This document shows positions 32,307 to 41,042 of a DNA stretch of 49,789 bases, in pieces. A program made the translations under genes and the position numbers. Under the pieces are notes generated by a model, which was not told the origin of the DNA, did no database searches, and saw only the letters and a list, made by a program, of their open reading frames with translations. Location: NCBI GenBank assembly GCA_016214285.1, contig JACROV010000001.1, forward strand, positions 1-49,789, given 5' to 3'. The first letter of the stretch is position 1; every line of letters starts with the position of its first letter. This DNA is from Candidatus Omnitrophota bacterium (GTDB taxonomy: Bacteria; Omnitrophota; Gorgyraeia; Zapsychrales; Zapsychraceae).

Positions 32307-33485
32307 TTAAAACTTAATTGCTTTTGACTTTAGAAACTCCTCTGTCACTTCTACCACATAATCCAGCTGTTTGAGCTCAAGGTCCTGATGAATGCCGATA
32401 TGCGTGCCGTTGCTGGAACAATATTCGGCCTCAGGGAAATCGCCGGGTTTCTTGCCCAGGAACGCGTAGCTGGGGCACTGCGTGGGGATCGAATAAAAAA
32501 GGTTGCGCGAATCAACGCCGGATTGATCAAGGTACGCGACGAATTCGTCTTTGGTAAATGGCTCCTTTTCCCTGACGATGATCGAGAAAGCGTGCGGGCC
32601 TATTTTTTCGTGCGGCTCTTCCTGGATCGTGATGAAATGCTTTTCAAACCTTTTGAACTTGTCGATGAGATACAGCAGATTGCGCCGGCGTTTGTCAAGG
32701 ATCTGGCGGAATATTTTGATATTGCCCAAGCCGACGGCCGCTTCCAGTTCGTTCATCTTGGCGGAGAACCCGACGCGCCGGAACTCGAACTTGCCGACGA
32801 TCCCGTGGTTGCGCAGCGAGCGCAGCGCCTCGGCGGTGGCCGCGTCATTGGTAATGACGATGCCGCCCTCAATGGTAGTGACAATGTGCGCCGCGTACAA
32901 ACTGAATGCCGCCATGTCGCCGATCGCGCCGATCTTCCTGCCCTTATATTCGGCGCCGTGCGCCTCGGCCGCGTCCTCGATGACAGGTAATTTATGCTTT
33001 TTAGCGATACGCAGGATCGCGTCCATTTCCGCGGGCTTGCCCATCAAATGGACCGGCATGATCGCGCGCGTTCTCGGGGTAACGGCCTTTTCGATCCTTC
33101 CCGGATCGATATTCAACGTTTCACGCTGGATATCAACAAAAACGGGCGTAAATCCAGCCTGCAAAACGGCGTTGCCCGTGGCGACAAAGGTCAGTGCCGG
33201 GATGATGATCTCATCCCCGCGCTTGGCGCCGTGGTCGTACAGAACCGCGCAGGCAAGCGCGTCAGCGTCGGTACCGCTGCTGACCGCCACCGCGTGCTTA
33301 ACGCCGAAAAGCGCGGCGAACTCTTCCTCAAACTCCTGGACGAATTTGCCGCGGGTCAGCCAGTTAGAATCGAGCGCCTGGTTGATCAACTGACGGGCTT
33401 CCGGGGTGACCGAAACCGTCCCGAAGGGAACTTTATATTTGGCCTTCGCCGATAACGTCGCGCTTTTAGCCGTATCGATCTTCAC
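32307..33485 (-). CDS. DegT-family PLP protein with His in place of the Schiff-base Lys (ColD/RfbH-like dehydratase candidate)
   Basis: 392 residues. Fold-type-I motifs are intact: VSSGTDADALACAV and PVIEDAAEAHGAEYKG. The active-site loop reads FSLYAAHIVTTIEGGIV, so the position of the PLP-binding Lys is His. This replacement is the hallmark of 3-dehydratases such as ColD (GDP-4-keto-6-deoxymannose 3-dehydratase) and RfbH/E1, which act with free PLP/PMP to give 3-deoxy sugars. The start overlaps the hddC stop by 4 nt, suggesting a GDP-linked hexose or heptose substrate (inference). It could also be a non-catalytic relative. Confidence 0.82.
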   Translation of the reverse strand: MKIDTAKSATLSAKAKYKVPFGTVSVTPEARQLINQALDSNWLTRGKFVQEFEEEFAALFGVKHAVAVSSGTDADALACAVLYDHGAKRGDEIIIPALTFVATGNAVLQAGFTPVFVDIQRETLNIDPGRIEKAVTPRTRAIMPVHLMGKPAEMDAILRIAKKHKLPVIEDAAEAHGAEYKGRKIGAIGDMAAFSLYAAHIVTTIEGGIVITNDAATAEALRSLRNHGIVGKFEFRRVGFSAKMNELEAAVGLGNIKIFRQILDKRRRNLLYLIDKFKRFEKHFITIQEEPHEKIGPHAFSIIVREKEPFTKDEFVAYLDQSGVDSRNLFYSIPTQCPSYAFLGKKPGDFPEAEYCSSNGTHIGIHQDLELKQLDYVVEVTEEFLKSKAIKF

Positions 33486-34192
33486 TGCTTGAGCCTTTCC
33501 AGCGCCTGCCTGGCCGCCTCATAACGTTCCGGAGTTCCAATATCGTAAAATGGGGCATCCACACAAAATCCGTAAAATCCCTTGCCCACCAGCGCCGGAA
33601 AAACGTCCTGTTCCAGCGAAAATCTTTTGATGTCGGGCATAGATAATAAAATGTCCTCGTTGAAGCAATACACCCCCGCGTTGACGCCATGCCCGCCTTG
33701 ACCGGGCTCTTTTTCCCGGAACTTCAAGACCTTCACGTCCTCATCCAGGAAGATACTTCCAAAGGCGCTCACGTCCTTGGCCCGAGAGATCACCACCGAC
33801 GCGCGGGCGAGTTTGGACTGGTGGAAATCCAGAAACGCGTTGAGGTCGACCGCGCAAAAAGAATCGCCGTTAAAGACCAGGAACGGGTCGCTCTCGATGA
33901 AATACCAGGCGTTTTTAAGCGCGCCGCCGGTCCCTAAGGGATCGGATTCCCTCGAAAATTCAAACGCGAGGCCATGGGGGTTCTTCCGGTAATAATCCTC
34001 CACCTGATCGGCCTTGTATCCGGTGCACAGAATGACGCGCCGGACACCCTGCTTTTTAAGATGCGCGATCACAATGTCCAGGAAAGGACGGCCGCTGATA
34101 TCCGCCATGACTTTCGACGTCGCGGACACCACCGGCCGCAGGCGCTTGCCCTGGCCGCCGCAGAGAATAACAGCGTCGGTCTTGCTCAACAT
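33482..34192 (-). CDS. hddC: D-glycero-alpha-D-manno-heptose-1-phosphate guanylyltransferase
   Basis: 236-residue nucleotidyltransferase that makes GDP-heptose. DAVILCGGQGKRLRPVVS (nucleotide loop), KVMADISGRPFLDIVI, DPLGTGGALKNAWYFI, LVFNGDSFCAVDL and the C-terminal DIGTPERYEAAR are characteristic of HddC/RfbF-like proteins. Directly follows hddA (2-nt gap), giving strong support for the heptose assignment over a plain glucose or mannose nucleotidyltransferase. Confidence 0.88.
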   Translation of the reverse strand: MLSKTDAVILCGGQGKRLRPVVSATSKVMADISGRPFLDIVIAHLKKQGVRRVILCTGYKADQVEDYYRKNPHGLAFEFSRESDPLGTGGALKNAWYFIESDPFLVFNGDSFCAVDLNAFLDFHQSKLARASVVISRAKDVSAFGSIFLDEDVKVLKFREKEPGQGGHGVNAGVYCFNEDILLSMPDIKRFSLEQDVFPALVGKGFYGFCVDAPFYDIGTPERYEAARQALERLKQ

Positions 34193-34194
34193 GA

Positions 34195-35184
34195 CTATTT
34201 CCCGTTGGGTTGATAAAAGATGATCTGACTTCCCAGATTCTCAAAACTGAAAGGGACCAGCAATAACTTTTTGAATTTTTCTTTAAATTTTTTCTGTTTC
34301 GCGGGCGGGACAAAGAACAACACGAACCCTCCGCCGCCGGCGCCCAGGAGCTTCCCCCCGGCGGCCCCAGCGCGCATCGCCGAGTCATAAAGGGCATCGA
34401 TATGGGACGTTGAGATCTTGGCGGACAACTCTCTTTTGATCTTCCAGCTTTCATACATCAGTTTGCCGAATTTTTCCAGGTCCCCCTTGTTGAGGATATC
34501 CAGCGCCTGAAAGGCCATGTCGTACATCGTGGTGAGTTCCAACTGTTTGTTGGGGATATTGTCGATCTGGTGCTTGGCGATCTCGGAAGCGTTACGCGAG
34601 AATCCGGTGAAATACAACATCAGATGCTTCTGTAACCCTTCCAGAACATTCGCGGGGATGGTAACGTTCCTGACCTGCAGATGGTTGTTCCCGCCGAACT
34701 CGATAAAATTGAACCCGCCGTAGGCGGCAAGCGCCTGGTCCTGACAGCCGACGTTCTCCTGGCACATCTGCTGCTCCACATAAATGGCCTCTTTGGCCAG
34801 ACGTTCCTTGGTCGGCATGACGCCTTTAAGCGCGTACGCGGCGTGCAACAGCCCGACGGTAAACGCGGAACTCGACCCCAACCCCGTGCGCGCCGGCAGA
34901 TCTCCGTCGTGATGGATCTCCACCCCTTCGCGGATCTTCAAAAACTTCAGAACCTCGCGCACGGCCGGGTGGTCGATCTCGCTGACCTTATGGACGTGTT
35001 CCATCTTGGAATAGATGATCCGGGATTTGTGCTCAAAAAACGGCGGGAGATACCGGCAGCTGATGTAACAATATTTGTTGATGGTCGTCGCCAGAACGGC
35101 GCCTTTGTGGTCTTTGAACCACGCGGGATAATCCGTCCCTCCTCCAAAAAAAGAAATACGAAACGGGGTCCGGCTGATGATCAT
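34195..35184 (-). CDS. hddA: D-glycero-alpha-D-manno-heptose 7-phosphate kinase
   Basis: GHMP-family kinase, 329 residues, phosphorylating C1 of heptose-7-phosphate. ISRTPFRISFFGGGTDYPAW at the N-terminus is the HddA signature; the ATP loop is LPARTGLGSSSAFTVGLLHA; the C-terminal motif is GGKLLGAGGGGFVLFF. It overlaps the radical SAM gene by 4 nt and precedes hddC. With GmhB it indicates a GDP-D-glycero-alpha-D-manno-heptose route used for S-layer, capsule or O-antigen glycans. Confidence 0.93.
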   Translation of the reverse strand: MIISRTPFRISFFGGGTDYPAWFKDHKGAVLATTINKYCYISCRYLPPFFEHKSRIIYSKMEHVHKVSEIDHPAVREVLKFLKIREGVEIHHDGDLPARTGLGSSSAFTVGLLHAAYALKGVMPTKERLAKEAIYVEQQMCQENVGCQDQALAAYGGFNFIEFGGNNHLQVRNVTIPANVLEGLQKHLMLYFTGFSRNASEIAKHQIDNIPNKQLELTTMYDMAFQALDILNKGDLEKFGKLMYESWKIKRELSAKISTSHIDALYDSAMRAGAAGGKLLGAGGGGFVLFFVPPAKQKKFKEKFKKLLLVPFSFENLGSQIIFYQPNGK

Positions 35185-36695
35185 GATGCGGCCGCTTTCT
35201 GTTCAAGGATCTTTCGTTTGAGCTTGATCCGGGTTGAGCGCAGTGTTTCATCGACCGCGGTCTGCCCGAATCTTTTCTTTAACAGCGCCAGGAACGCCGG
35301 GCTGGTGTGATATTTCATCCACGCCTTGTCCCGGAATTCCAGCACCTGTTCGGACGTCACGTATTTTGTGGGTAACGGCTGGGCGTAATAGGAATGCTGC
35401 GAAAACCCTGCGTAACGGTCCGGAAGCTTCCACCCTTTTTTCTTCGCCTCGCCGTGCAAGGGACTGCCCGGATAGGCCATCGCCGAATAAAAATTGGCCT
35501 CTTCCGTATTCATCTCAAGGGCCAGATCGAGCGTTGTCTGCATCGTCGTCAAATCGTCCTCGGGCAAGCCGAAGATATAATTGGCGATCACGTTGATGTC
35601 GTGATCGCGAATTTTCTGGACGACAGAGCGGATGTCCACGTCCTCGAAACGGCCTTTGGTCACGTCTTTGCGGACCCTGGTGTTGCCGCTTTCAATGCCC
35701 AGCGCCAGCCAGTTGACTCCCGCCTTCTTGAGCGTCTCCAAATATTGTTCTTTGACCGTGTCGACGCGCGAATAGCACCAGATGTTGAATTTGTATCCGC
35801 GTTCAATGATCAGTTCGCACAATTTTATAAAATGGGTGGGGTTGAGCACAAAGAGCTCATCGGCGATCTTCACGTTCTTGATGCCCAGCTTCGCGAAGTG
35901 GTCAAAATCCCGGATGATAAAGTTGGGGTCCCAATAGCGGAACACCGCGCTGCCGTCGGAATATTCGTTTTCCTGGCGGTTGATGATGTTGATCATGCAA
36001 AACGAGCACTTCATCGGACACCCGAGGCTCGTGTAGAGCGCGGCAAACGGCTGACGCTCGCAGTTGTTGGAATATGAATGCCACAGCGAAGTACGATAGC
36101 GTTCCATCGGCAATTTGTCCCAGGCGACACCGGGCATTTCTTCGGGCAGGTCCTGCTTGGGAACAATGGGCGAGGGCTTATTCAAAACGATGGTGCCGTT
36201 GTCCCGGTATCCGAGGCCGTTGACCTGGTCCAGCTTGTCGCGCAGATTGGTGCGCAAAAGACCGGAGATCGTGTACACCCCTTCGTTCTGACAGACCATG
36301 TCGATGCAGGAATGGTTTTCTAAAACTTCACGCGACAATGCCGCCACATGGCCGCCGACAAAAAGGATCCTGGTCTGCGGGAATTCGGCCTTGAGCGCTT
36401 CCGCCAGCAAAACCGCGCCATCCATGTTCTGCGAGCTCGCCGAAGGCTGCTGGCCATAGACGACGAAACAGCTCACCTTGGGGTTCGCTTCCTTGATCCT
36501 GGCCACGGACTGCGCTTCATCCAGATGCCAGGCCTCGCAATCCAGAATGTCGGCGTGAAAACCTTTTTTCTGGCAATGCGCGGCGAGCATCCCCGCCCAG
36601 ATCGGCGGCTCGATGGCGGAGAAATCCTTGCTCAGATCCTGATAGATCTTTTGGGAGGCGTTGGGATGTATGAATAAAATATCAAGCTGTTTCAT
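35181..36695 (-). CDS. B12-binding radical SAM protein
   Basis: 504 residues from the ATG at 36695. N-terminal cobalamin-binding-like domain (LDILFIHPNASQK; FVGGHVAALSREVLEN), then radical SAM with the cluster motif SLGCPMKCSFCMI (CxxxCxxC), IADELFVLNP, LALGIESGN and FGLPEDDLTTMQ. These are class-B type proteins that do methylations or other C-C chemistry, often on sugars, lipids or peptides. Overlap of 4 nt with hddA suggests a role on the heptose product, but the substrate is unknown. Confidence 0.87.
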   Translation of the reverse strand: MKQLDILFIHPNASQKIYQDLSKDFSAIEPPIWAGMLAAHCQKKGFHADILDCEAWHLDEAQSVARIKEANPKVSCFVVYGQQPSASSQNMDGAVLLAEALKAEFPQTRILFVGGHVAALSREVLENHSCIDMVCQNEGVYTISGLLRTNLRDKLDQVNGLGYRDNGTIVLNKPSPIVPKQDLPEEMPGVAWDKLPMERYRTSLWHSYSNNCERQPFAALYTSLGCPMKCSFCMINIINRQENEYSDGSAVFRYWDPNFIIRDFDHFAKLGIKNVKIADELFVLNPTHFIKLCELIIERGYKFNIWCYSRVDTVKEQYLETLKKAGVNWLALGIESGNTRVRKDVTKGRFEDVDIRSVVQKIRDHDINVIANYIFGLPEDDLTTMQTTLDLALEMNTEEANFYSAMAYPGSPLHGEAKKKGWKLPDRYAGFSQHSYYAQPLPTKYVTSEQVLEFRDKAWMKYHTSPAFLALLKKRFGQTAVDETLRSTRIKLKRKILEQKAAAS

Positions 36696-36726
36696 TTTTC
36701 CTTTACTTACCACTCATCACTTACCA

Positions 36727-37659
<933 letters not shown>

Positions 37660-37676
37660 TTATTAACTCCTCTCAG

Positions 37677-37808
37677 AATTCGAAGCACGAAAATCGAAAT
37701 CCGAAACAATATCTAAATTCGAATATTCAAAACTCTAAACGACTAATTTAAAACATTGGGATTTAGAATTTCTAATTTGTTTCGTATTTCGTGCTTCGAA
37801 TTTCGTAT
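37677..37808. repeat. Long imperfect inverted repeat of TTTCGTGCTTCG words
   Basis: Left arm TTCGAAGCACGAAAATCG, AAATCCGAAACAATATC; right arm TTCTAATTTGTTTCG, TATTTCGTGCTTCGAATTTC. It fills the gap between two SDR genes and belongs to the same family as 141-190 and 29956-30085. Confidence 0.75.
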
Positions 37809-38735
37809 TTACTTGTTACTTAAATATGCCTCGTGCGTCCTTCGAACCCCCTCTTCCAACGAAACCCTGGGCCGCCAGCCCATCTGTGTCAGGCGGCTGC
37901 TGTCGAGAAGTTTACGCATGGCGCCGTCAGGTTTTGACGCGTCAAAAACGATTCCCCCCTTATATCCGCACACCCGCTGGATCATTTCGGCCAATTCCTT
38001 GATGGTCACATCACTTCCCGTGCCGATGTGCATTATGCCATCTCCCTCGCAGCGTTCCATCAAAAAAAGACATGCCGCCACGAAATCATCCACAAACAAG
38101 AATTCTCGCCGCGGGGCGCCCGTTCCCCAGATCACGACTTCCGGGCTGTTATTCCCGACGGCATCGATGAATTTGCCCAACAGCGCGCCCAGCACATGGG
38201 CCGTTGCCGGACCGGTATCGCCGCCTGGACCGTAGATCGTGGCCGGGATCGCGACGATCGCGTTTAAGCCGTATTGCCGGCGAAAGGTCTGGCAAAGTTT
38301 GATGCCGGCAATTTTGGCGACCGCGTACGCCTCGCTGGTCTTCTCCAGCGCGCCGGTCAAAAGATATTCTTCCTTCATCGGCTGCGGGCATTCTTTGGGG
38401 TAAACGCAGGAGCTGGCCAGAAACAACAATTTTTTGACCCCGAACTTGCGCGCCGCGTAAACGACATTGTTCTGGCTTTCCAGATTATGATAAATAAATT
38501 CCGCCGGTTGTTTCTGGTTGGCCTCGATCCCGCCGGAGCGTGTCGAGGTCAAAAACACATATTCGGGTTTGTGCTCCGCAAAGAAGTCATACACCGCCGG
38601 CTGGATCGCCGTGTTCAAAGCGATCGCCGAAGATGAAAAAACACGGGTGAAATGATCGGCCGCAAAATGATCCGTCAGCGACTTTTCAATGATATCGTTA
38701 TGACCGACGATTAAAATTTTCGCATTTTTATCCAT
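37809..38735 (-). CDS. GDP-L-fucose synthase-like reductase/epimerase
   Basis: 308 residues from the ATG at 38735. Weak nucleotide loop (ILIVGHNDIIEKSL instead of GxxGxxG), then GGIEANQKQPAEFI, LFLASSCVYPKECPQPM, and YAVAKIAGIKLCQ (YxxxK), which are the GDP-fucose synthase (WcaG) patterns, including the SSCxYP Cys. The usual YGPHDNF segment with the epimerisation His reads YGPGGDTGP, so the His is missing and it may be a reductase only. It could carry out the 4-keto reduction of a GDP-deoxy sugar or heptose in this cluster. Confidence 0.8.
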   Translation of the reverse strand: MDKNAKILIVGHNDIIEKSLTDHFAADHFTRVFSSSAIALNTAIQPAVYDFFAEHKPEYVFLTSTRSGGIEANQKQPAEFIYHNLESQNNVVYAARKFGVKKLLFLASSCVYPKECPQPMKEEYLLTGALEKTSEAYAVAKIAGIKLCQTFRRQYGLNAIVAIPATIYGPGGDTGPATAHVLGALLGKFIDAVGNNSPEVVIWGTGAPRREFLFVDDFVAACLFLMERCEGDGIMHIGTGSDVTIKELAEMIQRVCGYKGGIVFDASKPDGAMRKLLDSSRLTQMGWRPRVSLEEGVRRTHEAYLSNK

Positions 38736-38747
38736 AACACAAATCAC

Positions 38748-38775
38748 GTAAGGGCGTATCGCGATACGCCCCTAC
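38748..38775. repeat. REP-like palindrome GGGCGTATCGCGATACGCCC
   Basis: Perfect 20-bp palindrome (38752-38771) flanked by GTA...CTAC, filling the gap between the E1-beta-like gene and the reductase gene. Resembles the widespread GTAGGGGCG-type bacterial repeats. Confidence 0.75.
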
Positions 38776-38776
38776 C

Positions 38777-39313
38777 TTATTTCTGGTTATAAAAATTCCC
38801 GTGCTCGATCAGCAGTGTCGCCCGCGCGTCTTTACGTTCCAACGCGTGCTTGTACGCAGGGAAGATCTCCTCCGGCTCATTGAGCTCAACGACCTCGATC
38901 CACCCGAACAGTTTTCTAAACGCCCCGGCGAAATTCCCGACGTGCTGGTGCCCCGGATGGACAGGTTGATCCGGTCCCGTTGCCGCCCGGATCAGGATCC
39001 TGGGCAAGACCGTATTGCCGCTGATGGCCGGCATTTTATCGATCATATTCGACATATCGCCGGTGGCCAGCAAAAGAAAATTCTGCCGCGGATAGACTGA
39101 AATCGGCACATACCCGGCCAACGCCATGCCGAGCGTAAACTGCATCTGGAAACTTTCATTGATCGGCATCTCCAGGGCTTTCTCCGGCGCAATGTCTTTT
39201 AACGTCGAATACATAAACGTCCCTGGACCGGCGACCGTTTGCCCGACAAAGATCGTTTTCGGCTGCTGCGCCACCCATTCCATCGTGCGTTTGAGTTCGT
39301 CAAAATATTTCAT
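38777..39313 (-). CDS. Minimal E1-beta-like thiamine-diphosphate enzyme subunit
   Basis: 178 residues, corresponding only to the pyrimidine-binding domain of pyruvate dehydrogenase/transketolase beta subunits. It has EMPINESFQMQFTLGMALAG with the conserved Glu that activates the cofactor, then VYPRQNFLLLATGDMSNMIDK. Later come GPDQPVHPGHQHVG and a final strand ATLLIEHGNFYN. The usual C-terminal transketolase domain (about 120-150 residues) is absent. It starts 4 nt after the stop of the E1-alpha-like gene, so the two form one heteromeric enzyme. Without the C-terminal domain, docking to a lipoyl E2 is unlikely. Substrate unknown. Confidence 0.8.
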   Translation of the reverse strand: MKYFDELKRTMEWVAQQPKTIFVGQTVAGPGTFMYSTLKDIAPEKALEMPINESFQMQFTLGMALAGYVPISVYPRQNFLLLATGDMSNMIDKMPAISGNTVLPRILIRAATGPDQPVHPGHQHVGNFAGAFRKLFGWIEVVELNEPEEIFPAYKHALERKDARATLLIEHGNFYNQK

Positions 39314-39317
39314 AATT

Positions 39318-39959
39318 TTAAAATTTGATTTTCCACCCTAATCCCGAATGCGGATAGGTGTTGGTGTATTTAAAATAAATGATCTTCTTATCGTACTTCG
39401 TTCCTTTAAACCACGGCTCCGGGCACCCCCAAACTTCACGCGTATTGGTCATGACGCTTAAACCGTTATCGCCGACAATAAACGTCGCCGGCAGATCAAA
39501 ATTCACGGCATATTTGACCGCCTCATGGAATATCCCTGTTTCCGCCGTCATATCGCCGCAAAAAATGAACGCCCGCCCCTTTTTGCCCTGATTTTTAAGC
39601 GCCCAGGCCGCGCCCACGGCGGTTCCCATCAAGCTTCCCACGATCCCCGTGCAAAAGACTTTATATTCCGGGAAGCACAGCGAGATGCTTTTGCCGTCGA
39701 CAATGGCCTGCTTGACCTCTTCGCGCGGCACGCCTTTAAGAAGTGCCAACTCGTGGGAATCCCAGTGCCCGAAAACATAATCTTCCGGGCCGATCGAATT
39801 TTCCTGGAATATCCTGATGAGCGCTTCTTCCCTGCCCGCGCGCAAATGCACCGGCGCGCGAATAACACCGGTGGCAAAAATCCCGGCGATTTCTTTCTCG
39901 AAATTGGCCAGATCCTCTTTGTTGATCGTCCCGACACTCGTGGATTTTTCCGGCATCAT
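39318..39959 (-). CDS. Minimal E1-alpha-like thiamine-diphosphate enzyme subunit
   Basis: 213 residues against about 320-400 in E1-alpha. VFGHWDSHELALLKGVPREE and GIVGSLMGTAVGAAWALK are E1-alpha landmarks; the ThDP/Mg motif is FCGDMTAETGIFHEAVKYAV ... DNGLSV (the GDG...NN pattern as GDM...DN). The C-terminal part of E1-alpha, including the phosphorylation-loop region, is missing; the tail is TNTYPHSGLGWKIKF. Expected to bind ThDP with the next gene product and activate a 2-keto donor. Its place between UXS and a fucose-synthase-like gene suggests transfer of a short acyl or ketol unit to a sugar (inference). Confidence 0.8.
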   Translation of the reverse strand: MMPEKSTSVGTINKEDLANFEKEIAGIFATGVIRAPVHLRAGREEALIRIFQENSIGPEDYVFGHWDSHELALLKGVPREEVKQAIVDGKSISLCFPEYKVFCTGIVGSLMGTAVGAAWALKNQGKKGRAFIFCGDMTAETGIFHEAVKYAVNFDLPATFIVGDNGLSVMTNTREVWGCPEPWFKGTKYDKKIIYFKYTNTYPHSGLGWKIKF

Positions 39960-39961
39960 AT

Positions 39962-40060
39962 GTTATTGACCTTTCCTTTTCCAATGTTAAATCTCCAGCT
40001 TCCATTACCAACGGAAGCTGGAGATTTAACATTCTGTTTGACAGGGAGAAGGTCAATAAC
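39962..40060. promoter_or_regulatory. Large intercistronic hairpin, 21-bp perfect stem, overlapping the UXS stop
   Basis: Inner arms 39983-40003 and 40013-40033 (21 bp perfect, 9-nt loop). Outer arms are GTTATTGACCTT (39962-39973) and AAGGTCAATAAC (40049-40060). The outer right arm contains the TGA (40053-40055) of the UXS gene, and the left arm abuts the E1-alpha start. No T-run, so it is not a standard terminator. Confidence 0.85.
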
Positions 40061-41000
40061 CCGTTTCATTCTCTTGAAACCACGCAATGGTTTTCTGGAG
40101 TCCTTCTTTGAGTTTCACCTTCGGCGTCCACCCCAATCGCTTCCTGGCCAAAGTAATATCCGGCCGACGCTGCTTTGGATCATCGGTGGGAAGCGGTTTA
40201 TAAACGATCCTGCTTCTTGTATCCGTGAGCGCGAGAACCAATTTCGCGAATTGAAGGATCGTGAACTCATCCGGATTACCTATATTGACCGGGGTCGTAA
40301 CATCGGATTTCAACAGCCGGAAAATCCCGTCAACAAGATCCGAGTAATAACAAAATGACCTTGTCTGCGTGCCGCGGCCATAAACGGTCAGCGGCTTATT
40401 GTGCATGGCCTGATGGATGAAGTTAGGCACCACCCGCCCGTCGTTGATGCGCATGCGGGGCCCATAGGTATTAAAAATACGGATGATCCGCGTGTCCAGT
40501 TTATGATAACGGTGATAGGCCATGGTGATCGCCTCGGCGAAACGCTTGGCCTCATCGTAAACCCCGCGCGGCCCGATGGGATTCACGTGCCCCCAATAAG
40601 ATTCCTTTTGAGGATGCACTTGCGGATCGCCGTAGACTTCCGACGTCGAGGCCAGCAGGTACCGGGCTTTCTTTAATTTAGCCAGCCCCAACGTGATGTG
40701 GCTTCCCAAAGAGCCGACTTTAAGCGTCGGGATAGGATGATTCAGATAATCCACCGGACTCGCCGGAGACGCAAAATGCAGAACATAATCCACAGGATTG
40801 TTCAACCGGAACTCTTTTGAAATATCGTGGCGGATGAACCGGAAATTTGAATTCCTGGAAAGATGGTCGATGTTACGGGTGTTCCCGGTAATGAGATTAT
40901 CAACGCAAAAAACCCTCATCCCTTCCCCGATGAAACGGTCGCAGAGATGACTTCCCAAAAAACCAGCCCCGCCGGTGATGACAATTGCCTTTTTTCTCAT
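40053..41000 (-). CDS. UDP-glucuronate decarboxylase (UDP-xylose synthase)
   Basis: Extended SDR, 315 residues from the ATG at 41000 ([20 protein letters not shown]). [61 protein letters not shown] (YxxxK) and [17 protein letters not shown] are near-diagnostic for UXS, which converts UDP-glucuronate to UDP-xylose. Ugd, two genes upstream, supplies the substrate. The longer frame above 41000 runs through a hairpin and was not used. Confidence 0.93.
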   Translation of the reverse strand: MRKKAIVITGGAGFLGSHLCDRFIGEGMRVFCVDNLITGNTRNIDHLSRNSNFRFIRHDISKEFRLNNPVDYVLHFASPASPVDYLNHPIPTLKVGSLGSHITLGLAKLKKARYLLASTSEVYGDPQVHPQKESYWGHVNPIGPRGVYDEAKRFAEAITMAYHRYHKLDTRIIRIFNTYGPRMRINDGRVVPNFIHQAMHNKPLTVYGRGTQTRSFCYYSDLVDGIFRLLKSDVTTPVNIGNPDEFTILQFAKLVLALTDTRSRIVYKPLPTDDPKQRRPDITLARKRLGWTPKVKLKEGLQKTIAWFQENETGY

Positions 41001-41012
41001 GGCTCTTTCTGC

Positions 41013-41042
41013 AGCAGGGACAGTCAATGACCTGCCCCTGCT
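41013..41042. promoter_or_regulatory. Intercistronic hairpin overlapping a stop codon
   Basis: AGCAGGGACAG pairs with CTGCCCCTGCT (one G-U-type position) around a TCAATGAC loop. The TAG of the upstream dehydrogenase (41041-41043) begins at the end of the right arm. Confidence 0.6.
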
